DNA from: Falsiroseomonas ponticola
GTDB lineage: Bacteria; Pseudomonadota; Alphaproteobacteria; Acetobacterales; Acetobacteraceae
Assembly (NCBI RefSeq): GCF_016805305.1
Contig: NZ_JAERQN010000001.1
Coordinates: 248,001-312,000 of the forward strand
Length of the DNA stretch: 64,000 bases
Direction of reading: 5' to 3'
The notes beneath the pieces were generated by a model, which saw only the letters and a program-made list of their open reading frames with translations, was not told the origin of the DNA and ran no database searches. Shown piece by piece: positions 50,964 to 58,490 of this stretch; positions within the stretch are counted from its first letter, which is position 1, and the number at the start of each line of letters is the position of its first letter. The position numbers and the translations under genes are program-made.

Positions 50964-52027
50964 GCCGCGTGCTGCCTCGCCATGGGGTGGTTGAGTTCCG
51001 CCGCGGTCTGCACCGGGCGGGTGATGGAATGGGGCTGCTGCCTGATATCATCGGGCAGGCTGCGCCACAGCAGGGCGCGGATTTCCCCGAACTGGTGCGG
51101 CAGCCTCTCCCAGCTTTCGCCGCCATCCCTGCTGCGGAAGACCTCCCCCAGATTGGTGGCGCAGAGCAGGAACATGGGGTCGGCGGCATCCGCGGCGATG
51201 CACCACACCGTGCTGTTCACCCCACCCGGCAGCCCCGCATCTTCCCATGTGCGGCCATGGTCGCGCGAGCGCAGCAGAAACCCGTCATTCCCCGGCGGGC
51301 CGTTGCCGCTGCCGAGGAACACCACGCCCGACCCATCCGCGCGCGGCGTCACGCCCCGCGTATAGGGCCAGGGCGTCGGCAAATCCTGCAGCACCCAGTT
51401 GGCGCCGTCATCCTCGCTGCGATGCAGCCCGCGATTGGTGGTGGCCAGCAGCGCCTTGCCGCCACCGGGCAGCGGGATCACCGCCAGCCCATGCACATCG
51501 CCCGAGACCAGGCCATGGCCCCGCTCCGCCCAGGTGAGGCCCCGGTCGCGGCTGACGAAGATGCTGCCGATCTCGACGGAGGCCCAGACCGTGCCGTCAT
51601 CCACCGGGTCGAACAGGATCTGCGTGACGCGCGTCGGCCCCATGTTCTGCGTCGAGAAATCCGCCATGCCCGGCGCCGGCATCCGCGCCCAGCTCTGCCC
51701 CGCATCGGTGGAGCGCCAGAACCCCGCCGGCCGCGTGCCGGCCACCAGCACATCCGGGTCCTGCGGATCGATCGCGATCGCCCAGACATCCTCCATCGGC
51801 GCCGGCAGCCTCGTGAAGCGCGCCGTCGTCTCGTCCCAGCGATAGACGCCCATATCGGTGGCGGCGAACATCCGCCCGGGAGTCGCGGGATGCGCGGCGA
51901 AGCCCCAGACGCGCGCTTCCAGATACATCCCGGAATGGCTGTTGGGATGGACCCAGCGCAGGCCGAGATCCTCGCTGAACCAGGCCGAATGGCCGGCCGT
52001 GCCGGCATAGAGGTATTTGGCGGCCAA
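50960..52027 (-). CDS. BNR/Asp-box repeat (sialidase- or sortilin-like) propeller protein
   Basis: The 355-residue protein has six Asp-box motifs S-x-D-x-G-x-x-W: SEDLGLRW, STDAGQSW, SRDRGLTW, SEDDGANW, SRDHGRTW and SRDGGESW, consistent with a beta-propeller. The catalytic residues of sialidases are not recognisable and there is no signal peptide, so it is probably a cytoplasmic propeller of unknown ligand. The start is TTG 52027, supported by GGAGG five bases upstream. It is first in a three-gene operon and divergent from a Bug receptor. Confidence 0.8.
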   Translation of the reverse strand: MAAKYLYAGTAGHSAWFSEDLGLRWVHPNSHSGMYLEARVWGFAAHPATPGRMFAATDMGVYRWDETTARFTRLPAPMEDVWAIAIDPQDPDVLVAGTRPAGFWRSTDAGQSWARMPAPGMADFSTQNMGPTRVTQILFDPVDDGTVWASVEIGSIFVSRDRGLTWAERGHGLVSGDVHGLAVIPLPGGGKALLATTNRGLHRSEDDGANWVLQDLPTPWPYTRGVTPRADGSGVVFLGSGNGPPGNDGFLLRSRDHGRTWEDAGLPGGVNSTVWCIAADAADPMFLLCATNLGEVFRSRDGGESWERLPHQFGEIRALLWRSLPDDIRQQPHSITRPVQTAAELNHPMARQHAA

Positions 52028-52068
52028 GCGTTCCTCCGCGCGGGTCGTGCTTGACCCTTGGGGCGAAT

Positions 52069-52099
52069 CAATCCCACCATACGAAAAACAATGTCAAGG
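52069..52099. promoter_or_regulatory. Candidate IclR-regulon site 3
   Basis: ATCCCACCATACGAAAAAC at 52070-52088 lies between the BNR-protein gene and the divergent Bug receptor, followed by TGTCAAGG. It aligns with site 2 (TCCCACGATACGGGAG...TCAAGG) over about 25 bases and with site 1 over the TCCC-ATACGA core. Read in reverse it is TTCGTATGGTGGGA. Confidence 0.5.
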
Positions 52100-52126
52100 C
52101 GGCCGCCGCCTGGCGAGGAGAACGTC

Positions 52127-53092
52127 ATGAGGATCACCCGGCGCGCCCTGCTCGGCGCCGCCCCGCTGCTGGCCATGCCCGCGCGCGCGCAGGGCAGCTT
52201 CCCCCAGCGCCCCATCCGCATCGTCATCGGCTTCCCGCCCGGCGGCGGCATCGACATCCTGGCCCGCCTCATGGCGCCCCATATGGGCGCGCGCCTCGGC
52301 CAGCCCGTGGTGGTGGAGAACCGCCCCGGCGCCAATGGCCTGGTCGCGACCCAGGCGGTGCTGGGCGCGGAGCCCGATGGCCACACCATCTTCTTCGGCA
52401 CCACCGGCAACCTCGCCGTGAATGCGGGGCTCTACCCCAATGCGGGCTTCGACCTGCTGCGGGACATGGCACCGCTCTCGCTCGTGGCCTCGCTGCCCTT
52501 CGTCATGGTGGTGAACCCCGCCGTCGCGGCGCGGGACGTGGCGGAATTCATCGCGCTCGCCAAGGCGCGGCCGGGCACGCTGAACTACGCCTCCTCCGGC
52601 AATGGCGGGCTGCCGCACCTCTCCGGCGAATTGCTGAACGCGGCAGCCGGGATCAGCACGATCCATGTGCCCTATCGCGGCAGCGCGCCGGCCTTCACGG
52701 ATGTCATCGCCGGGCAGTGCCAGTTCATGTTCGATGCGCTGGCCATCGCGCAGCCGCACATCGCCTCCGGCCGCGTCCGCGCGCTCGGCGTCACCGGGCC
52801 GCGGCCCATGGCATCCCTCCCCGGCGTGCCGCCCGTGGCGGCGACGGTGCCGGGGTATGAGGTGGTGAACTGGTACGGCATGACGCTCCGCGCCGGCACG
52901 CCCGCGCCCCTCGTCATGCGCCTCCAGGCGGAGATCGACGCCGCGCTGAAGGTGCCGGAAGTCGCGGAACGCTCCGCCGCCCTCGGCCTCGACCTCGTCG
53001 GCAGCACGCCGGAGGAATTCGCCACCTTCCAGCGTGCCGAGATCGCGAAATGGGGCGAGGTCGTGCGCCGCGGCAACATCAAGCCGGATTGA
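52127..53092 (+). CDS. Bug/TctC-type solute receptor
   Basis: The 321-residue periplasmic receptor has signal peptide MRITRRALLGAAPLLAMPAR (cleavage after RAQG) and mature start FPQRPIRIVIGFPPGGGID. VVVENRPGANG, HVPYRGSAPA and LPGVPPVAATVPGYE are the family blocks. GAGGAGAAC precedes ATG 52127; the in-frame ATG 52058 lies in the regulatory region. The next gene starts 52 bp downstream on the same strand. Confidence 0.92.
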   Translation: MRITRRALLGAAPLLAMPARAQGSFPQRPIRIVIGFPPGGGIDILARLMAPHMGARLGQPVVVENRPGANGLVATQAVLGAEPDGHTIFFGTTGNLAVNAGLYPNAGFDLLRDMAPLSLVASLPFVMVVNPAVAARDVAEFIALAKARPGTLNYASSGNGGLPHLSGELLNAAAGISTIHVPYRGSAPAFTDVIAGQCQFMFDALAIAQPHIASGRVRALGVTGPRPMASLPGVPPVAATVPGYEVVNWYGMTLRAGTPAPLVMRLQAEIDAALKVPEVAERSAALGLDLVGSTPEEFATFQRAEIAKWGEVVRRGNIKPD

Positions 53093-53144
53093 GGCGGCGC
53101 GCCGCGCTGCGTAGCCTGCCGGCACAGCCCGGAAGGATCATGCC

Positions 53145-53891
53145 GTGACCGCCATCCCCGTCGCGCAGGCCGGCTTCCGCTTCATGCCCGGCGTCTTCCA
53201 GTATTCCGGCGGCGTCGCCGCGCTGCCGGGCTTCCGGCTGGAACGCGCCCGCTTCGCGGAGCCGGTGCCGATGGCGGAGGGCTGGCGCCGCATCGCTTCC
53301 CACCTGGCCGCGCTCGGCCGGCCGCTCACCGCCTTCTGCGCCTGCGAACTCCGCTCCCCCGCCCCCTTCACGGAGGCAGGCTTCGTCACCTTCAACCGCG
53401 CCTATGCCGCGGTGCTCGGCGAATGGGGCGTGCTGGTGGACGGCCGCAACCCCGTGGCGCGCAGCAATGTCTGCCCCGAACTCGCACCCCCCGCGGAGCC
53501 CGGCTTCCACGCCTTCAGCTACACCGTTCCCGATGCCGCCGCCCCGCCCAGCTTCGTCGTCGCCGGCAGCGGGGAAGCCCCCGAAGGCCACGCCAACTAC
53601 CGCGACCACATCGTGGCGCTGGACGACACCTCCGCTGGCGGCATGCGCCGCAAGGCCGATTGGGTGCTGGGCGAGATGGAGCGCCGCATGGCCGCGCTGG
53701 ACGGCCGCTGGGCCATGACCACCGGCGTGCAGGCCTATACCGTGCACGACATCCACCCCTTCCTGGCGGAGGCGCTGGTCGCGCGCGGCGCGGCGCGCCA
53801 CGGCGTCACCTGGCAGTTCTGCCGGCCGCCCGTCGTCGGGCTGGACTACGAGATGGATTGCCGGGCGGTAGCCGTCGAACGGGTGCTGTAG
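53145..53891 (+). CDS. Uncharacterised protein, possible RidA-like
   Basis: This 248-residue protein is not firmly recognised. The block FVTFNRAYAAVLGEWGVL followed by NPVARSNVCPELAPPAEPGFHAF and SYTVP resembles the RidA/YjgF deaminase-type fold (R-x-N-V/T plus aromatic pattern) and chorismatase-like proteins, but the similarity is weak. The C-terminal part (KADWVLGEMERRMAALDGRW, TVHDIHPFLAEAL, the end YEMDCRAVAVERVL) appears to be a second module. It has no signal peptide. It follows the Bug receptor and is probably in its operon. Confidence 0.6.
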   Translation: MTAIPVAQAGFRFMPGVFQYSGGVAALPGFRLERARFAEPVPMAEGWRRIASHLAALGRPLTAFCACELRSPAPFTEAGFVTFNRAYAAVLGEWGVLVDGRNPVARSNVCPELAPPAEPGFHAFSYTVPDAAAPPSFVVAGSGEAPEGHANYRDHIVALDDTSAGGMRRKADWVLGEMERRMAALDGRWAMTTGVQAYTVHDIHPFLAEALVARGAARHGVTWQFCRPPVVGLDYEMDCRAVAVERVL

Positions 53892-53917
53892 GTCGCTCGT
53901 CCATCCAAAGCATGCTT

Positions 53918-53971
53918 GCAGGGGGGCGCCGCCCCCCTGCACCCCCGGCCAGGGGCGAACCGCCCCTGGAC
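53918..53971. terminator. Twin-hairpin bidirectional terminator, copy 3
   Basis: Stem 1 pairs GCAGGGGGGC (53918-53927) with GCCCCCCTGC (53931-53940). Stem 2 pairs CCAGGGGCG (53949-53957) with CGCCCCTGG (53961-53969), loop AAC. The linker is ACCCCCGG and ACCGTC follows. It sits between convergent genes. Stem 2 is identical to that of copy 2; stem 1 differs but stays paired. Confidence 0.62.
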
Positions 53972-53980
53972 CGTCTCGAA

Positions 53981-54937
53981 TCAGTCCAGCCGCGCGCCGG
54001 TCTGCCGCACCGCCTCGCCCCAGACGCGCATCTCCTGCTCCAGGAAGCGCGCGAAATCGGCGGGCGTGCCGCCGATCGCCTCCGCGCCCAGCTCCGCCAG
54101 CCGCGCCCGCAGATCCGGCGCCTGCATCGCCAGCCCCATCTCCGCCCCCAGCCGCGCGACGATGGCGGGGTCCGTGCCCGCCGGGAACAGCGCACCCTGC
54201 CAGACCGTGACGTCGAAGCCCGGCAGCCCGCTCTCCGCGATGGTCGGCACCTCCGGCAATGCCGGCGCCCGCCGCGCGCCGCTCACCGCCAGGCCCCGCA
54301 GCTGCCCCGCCGCGATGCCGGGGGCGGAGGACAGCACATTGTCGAAGGCCACCGCGATGCGCCCGCCCATGATGTCCGTCAGCACCGCGGGGCTGCCGCG
54401 ATAGGGCACATGCACCATGTCGATCCCCGCCTGGGACTTGATCATCTCCATCGCCAGGTGCCCCGCCGTGCCATTGCCGGCGGAGCCGTAGGAGAGCGCC
54501 CCCGGCCTGGCCTTCGCCGCCGCCACCAGGTCCCCCAGGCTGCGCAGCGGCAGCGCCGGATCGGCGATCAGCACATAGGGTGCCGAGGTCAGCAGCGAGA
54601 CGGGCGCGAAGCCCCGGATCGGGTCGAAGGGCAGGCTGCGGAACAGATGCGCGTTGTTGACGTGGCTCGGCCCGGTGATCAGCAGCGTGTAGCCATCCGG
54701 CGCCGCCTTGGCCGCCGCATCCGTGCCGATATTCCCCGCGCCACCGGGCCGGTTGTCGATGACGAATTGCCGCCCGAGCCGTTCCTGCAGCTTCGCCGAC
54801 ACCGCCCGCGCGACGAGGTCCGCCCCGCCACCGGCGGCGAAGGGCACGATGACGCGCACCGGCCGCGCGGGCCAGGCCTCCTGGGCCAGGGCGGGCGCCG
54901 AGAGCGCCGCCGCCAGCATCGCCCGCCGTGTCACCAT
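53981..54937 (-). CDS. Bug/TctC-type solute receptor divergent from the CoxL-like gene
   Basis: The 318-residue periplasmic receptor has a short signal peptide MVTRRAMLAAALSAPALAQ and mature start WPARPVRVIVPFAAGGGAD. FVIDNRPGGAGN, HVPYRGSPAV and LPEVPTIAESGLP are the family blocks. ATG 54937 gives the signal peptide; the frame extends to 55141 through the divergent promoter without meaning. It is divergent from a molybdenum hydroxylase large-subunit gene. Confidence 0.92.
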   Translation of the reverse strand: MVTRRAMLAAALSAPALAQEAWPARPVRVIVPFAAGGGADLVARAVSAKLQERLGRQFVIDNRPGGAGNIGTDAAAKAAPDGYTLLITGPSHVNNAHLFRSLPFDPIRGFAPVSLLTSAPYVLIADPALPLRSLGDLVAAAKARPGALSYGSAGNGTAGHLAMEMIKSQAGIDMVHVPYRGSPAVLTDIMGGRIAVAFDNVLSSAPGIAAGQLRGLAVSGARRAPALPEVPTIAESGLPGFDVTVWQGALFPAGTDPAIVARLGAEMGLAMQAPDLRARLAELGAEAIGGTPADFARFLEQEMRVWGEAVRQTGARLD

Positions 54938-54992
54938 CGCCCGCACCCCTTGTATCCCAGCCCAGCCTAGGCGCCGCCGGCCCACCGTTGCA

Positions 54993-55013
54993 ATCGCCGC
55001 CCCGCGCGGCGAT
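54993..55013. promoter_or_regulatory. 8-bp inverted repeat in the Bug/CoxL divergent promoter
   Basis: ATCGCCGC (54993-55000) and GCGGCGAT (55006-55013) pair perfectly around CCCGC, 26 bp before the CoxL-like start. It could be an operator or a leader hairpin. No regulator gene is adjacent. Confidence 0.4.
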
Positions 55014-55038
55014 GGTCCCGGCATCCAAGGGAGTCTGC

Positions 55039-57318
55039 ATGGCCTTCGACGTCCTTCCGGGTCTCGGTTCACCGATGCGGCGGCTGGAAGACCCCCGCCT
55101 GCTGACCGGCGGCGGCCGCTACATGGCCGATGCCGCCGCACCCCACGCGCTGCACGCCGTCTTCCTCCGCTCCCCCCACGCCCACGCCCGGATCGTCGCG
55201 ATCGATGCGGCGGAAGCCCGCGCCCTGCCCGGCGTCGCCGCCATCATCACGGCGGAGGACACGGCGACGCTCGGCCACAACCCCGCCGTGACGGAGATCA
55301 AGGACCCCACCGGCCGCCGCCACATCGAGCCGCCCCGCCTGCCCATCGCCCGCGACCGCGTCCGCCATGTCGGGGAGATCGTGGCCATGGTGGTCGCGGA
55401 AAGCCTCGCCCAGGCGCGCGACGCGGCGGAGGCCATCGTGGTCGACTACGATCCCCTCCCCGCCGTCATCCGCGGCGACGATGCGCTCGCGCCCGGCGCG
55501 CCGCTGGTGCATGAGGAAGCCCCCGGCAATCTGGTCTGCGACTGGCACAAGGGCGATGCCGCCGCGGTGGACGCCGCCTTCGCCGCCGCCGCGCATGTCA
55601 CCCGCGTCGCCTTCCGGTCCCCCCGCATCCTGGCCGGCTATATCGAGCCGCGCGGCGCGCTGGCGCAGTGGCAGGCGGGGCGCGTCACGCTCACCACGCC
55701 CTCCCAGGGCGTGCACCTGCTCCACCGCATCCTCTGCGACCACATCCTGAAGATCCCGCGCGAGAGCCTGCGCGTGGTGACGGAGGATGTCGGCGGCGGC
55801 TTCGGCCCCAAGCTGCCGCCCTATCCCGAACAGGCGCTCGCCGTCCTCGCCGCGATGCGGCTGGAACGCGATGTCCGCTGGGTGCAGGACCGCACGGAGC
55901 ATCACCTTGCCGACACCCATGCGCGGGACCTCGTCGCCGAAGCCGCGCTCGCTCTCGACGAAGACGGCCGCTTCACCGCCATCCGCGTGGAAGGGGTGGC
56001 GAATTTCGGCGCCTATGTCTCCACCGTGAATCCCACCATCCCGACCGGCGGCATGGCCAAGGTCATCACCGGCCTCTACGCCATCCCCGCCGCCCACCTT
56101 CATCTGCGCTGCGCCTTCACGCACACGGCGCCGGTCGATGCCGTGCGCGGCGCCGGCAAGCCGGAGGCGCTGGTGCTGCTCGAACGCCTGGTGGACCAGG
56201 CGGCGCGGGAGACGGGGCGCGACCCCGTCACGCTGCGCCGCCTCAACCTGGTGCCGTCCTTCCCGCATGCGACGCCGCTGGGCTACCGCTATGACAGCGG
56301 CGACTACCCGGCGCTGATGGACCAGGTGCTGACGCGGGCCGACGATGCCGGCTATGCCGCGCGCCGCGCGGCCTCCCGCGCACGCGGCCTCCGCCGCGGC
56401 CGCGGCTTCTCCTGCCACCTGCACGGCTCCGGCGGCTGGGGCACGGAGACCTCCGGCGTCAGCATCCTGCCCGATGGCACCGTCGAAGCCCGCACCGGCA
56501 CGCAGAGCCAGGGCCAGGGCCATGCCACCGCCTATGCGCAGATCCTCGCCGCGCGGCTCGGCCTCGACCCGGCGCTGATCCGCATCGTGCAGGGCGACAG
56601 CGATCGCATCCCGCGCGGCGGCGGCACCGGCGGCTCCTCCTCCACCATCATCTCCGGCGCCACCATGACCCGCGCCGCCGACACCCTCATCGAGCAGGGG
56701 CGGGAGGCAGCGGCGGAGGCGCTGGAAGCCGCCGCCATCGACATCGTCTTCGAGGCCGGCGCCTACACCATCGCCGGCACCGACCGCCGCATCACGCTCC
56801 TCGATCTCGCCGCCCGCACCGGCGGCCTGAGCGCTTCCGCCGATTTCGCCGACACGGTGGAGACATGGCCGACCGGCATCGCCATCGCGGAGGTGGAGGT
56901 GGATCCCGAGACCGGCGCCGTCACGCTGGACCGCTTCGCCGCCGCCATCGATGCCGGGCTGGTCGTGAACCCGATGCTGCTCGGCGGCCAGCTGCATGGC
57001 GGCTATGCCGCCGGCATCGGCCAGGCGCTGATGGAGGATGCGCGCTATGACGAGGATGGCCAGATGCAGGCCGCGACCCTGATGGACTACGCCATGCCGC
57101 GCGCCGGGGATTTTCCCGCGCTGGACTGGGTTTCCGTCCCCACCCCCAGCCCCAACAACATCCTCGGCATCAAGGGCGTCGGCGAATTGCCGACCAACGG
57201 CGCCCCCGCCGCCCTCGCCAATGCGGTGATCGATGCGCTGGCGGCGGATGGCGTGACGCATATCGAGCTGCCCATGACCCCGGCCCGGGTCTGGGCAGCC
57301 CTGGCGGCCGCAACCTAG
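55039..57318 (+). CDS. Xanthine dehydrogenase/CO dehydrogenase-family molybdopterin-binding subunit (CoxL-like)
   Basis: The 759-residue large subunit of a molybdenum hydroxylase has the N-terminal hammerhead (PRLLTGGGRYMADAAAPHAL, FLRSPHAHARI), the Mo-pterin segments VTEDVGGGFGPKLPPYPEQ, DAVRGAGKPEALVL, the GTQSQGQGHATAYAQ loop and GGGTGGSSSTIISG. The catalytic Glu is in KGVGELPTNGAP. These enzymes hydroxylate aldehydes, heterocycles or CO. The FAD (medium) and 2Fe-2S (small) subunits that normally flank it are absent, so partners must come from elsewhere or it works differently. The 3' end overlaps the convergent dehydrogenase by four bases. Confidence 0.85.
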   Translation: MAFDVLPGLGSPMRRLEDPRLLTGGGRYMADAAAPHALHAVFLRSPHAHARIVAIDAAEARALPGVAAIITAEDTATLGHNPAVTEIKDPTGRRHIEPPRLPIARDRVRHVGEIVAMVVAESLAQARDAAEAIVVDYDPLPAVIRGDDALAPGAPLVHEEAPGNLVCDWHKGDAAAVDAAFAAAAHVTRVAFRSPRILAGYIEPRGALAQWQAGRVTLTTPSQGVHLLHRILCDHILKIPRESLRVVTEDVGGGFGPKLPPYPEQALAVLAAMRLERDVRWVQDRTEHHLADTHARDLVAEAALALDEDGRFTAIRVEGVANFGAYVSTVNPTIPTGGMAKVITGLYAIPAAHLHLRCAFTHTAPVDAVRGAGKPEALVLLERLVDQAARETGRDPVTLRRLNLVPSFPHATPLGYRYDSGDYPALMDQVLTRADDAGYAARRAASRARGLRRGRGFSCHLHGSGGWGTETSGVSILPDGTVEARTGTQSQGQGHATAYAQILAARLGLDPALIRIVQGDSDRIPRGGGTGGSSSTIISGATMTRAADTLIEQGREAAAEALEAAAIDIVFEAGAYTIAGTDRRITLLDLAARTGGLSASADFADTVETWPTGIAIAEVEVDPETGAVTLDRFAAAIDAGLVVNPMLLGGQLHGGYAAGIGQALMEDARYDEDGQMQAATLMDYAMPRAGDFPALDWVSVPTPSPNNILGIKGVGELPTNGAPAALANAVIDALAADGVTHIELPMTPARVWAALAAAT

Positions 57319-58373
57319 CGCTTCAAGCGCGACGCCACCGCGGCACCGGCCTCGGCGGTGCCGAGCTTGCCGCCGATGTCGCGCGTGCACTGGCCGGCGG
57401 CGATCGCCTCCGCCATCGCCTGCTCGATCGCCGTGCCGGCCTCGACAAACCGCGCCTCGCCCTTGCGGCGGCCATGCCAGGACAGCAGCAGCGCGGTGGA
57501 AAGGATCAGGGAGGCCGGGTTGGCGATACCCTGCCCCGCGATATCCGGCGCCGATCCATGCGCGGCCTGCGCCATCGCCGTCTCCGCCCCCGCATTCAGC
57601 GACCCGCCAAGGCCGAGGCTGCCCGACATCTCCGCCGTGAGGTCGGAGAGGATGTCGCCGAACATGTTGGTGGTGACGATGACGTCGAAGCGCGCGGGGT
57701 TGCGCACGACATGCGCCATCATCGCATCGACGATGATTTCTTCCAGCTCAATCTCAGGAAAATCCTTCTGCACCTCCCGGCAGCACGCCAGAAACATGCC
57801 GTCGCCCACGCTCAGCACATTCGCCTTGTGCACCGCCGTCACCTTGCCCCGGCGGCGCGCCGCGAGCTCGAAGGCGCTGCGCGCGATGCGCAGGCAGGCC
57901 GGGCGCGTGATCTTGCGCATGGACACCACGACATCGGGCGTGACGAGGATTTCCGCATTGCCCGCTTCCATGTTGCGGTCGGCGTAGAAGCCCTCCGTAT
58001 TCTCCCGCACCACCACCAGGTCGAACTGCCCGAGCCGCGCCGGCATCCCCGCATAGGTGCGCGCGGGGCGGATATTGGCGTAGAGGTCGAGCCCCTTGCG
58101 GAAGAAGGCGGAGGGCCCGACCTGCTTCGCATCGCCCTTCTTGTAGTCGAGCGTCGAGGTCGGCCCCATCACGAAGCCATCCGCGGCCTTCACGCGGTCC
58201 AGCAGCTCCGGCTTCACCGTCGTGCCATGCAGGCGGAAGCTCTCCAGCCCGACCACGTCATGCTCCATCTCGATGCCGAGCTGGAAGGCCTCCGACGCCG
58301 CGCGCAGCACCCCGGTGGTGGCTTCCGTGATCTCGGGGCCGATGCCGTCGCCGGGCAGCACGATGATTTTCAT
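57315..58373 (-). CDS. Isocitrate/isopropylmalate dehydrogenase-family protein
   Basis: The 352-residue NAD-dependent decarboxylating hydroxyacid dehydrogenase has MKIIVLPGDGIGPEITEAT (residues 1-19), the substrate arginines in NIRPARTYAG, the RENTEGFYADR motif, the catalytic Lys in TAVHKANVLS and the Asp in TNMFGDILSDLTAE. The NAD loop is AAHGSAPDIAGQGIANP. It is not in a leucine or TCA operon, so it may act on tartrate, malate or a methylmalate. It is divergent from the mct-mcd genes and convergent with the CoxL-like gene. Confidence 0.85.
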   Translation of the reverse strand: MKIIVLPGDGIGPEITEATTGVLRAASEAFQLGIEMEHDVVGLESFRLHGTTVKPELLDRVKAADGFVMGPTSTLDYKKGDAKQVGPSAFFRKGLDLYANIRPARTYAGMPARLGQFDLVVVRENTEGFYADRNMEAGNAEILVTPDVVVSMRKITRPACLRIARSAFELAARRRGKVTAVHKANVLSVGDGMFLACCREVQKDFPEIELEEIIVDAMMAHVVRNPARFDVIVTTNMFGDILSDLTAEMSGSLGLGGSLNAGAETAMAQAAHGSAPDIAGQGIANPASLILSTALLLSWHGRRKGEARFVEAGTAIEQAMAEAIAAGQCTRDIGGKLGTAEAGAAVASRLKR

Positions 58374-58490
58374 GGGGGCCTTCCTTCTTGCCTGGCCCGG
58401 GGTCGATCACGCCGCGCGCAAGGGGTCAAGGGTGGGCGGGCGCGGGCGGCGCGCTATACTGGCGGGTAGGAACACGCCCGGGGCCCTCGC

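Noticed and set aside
55069..57390. 773-residue minus-strand frame opposite the CoxL-like gene
   Set aside because: No recognisable motif, and the plus-strand gene has intact family motifs throughout.
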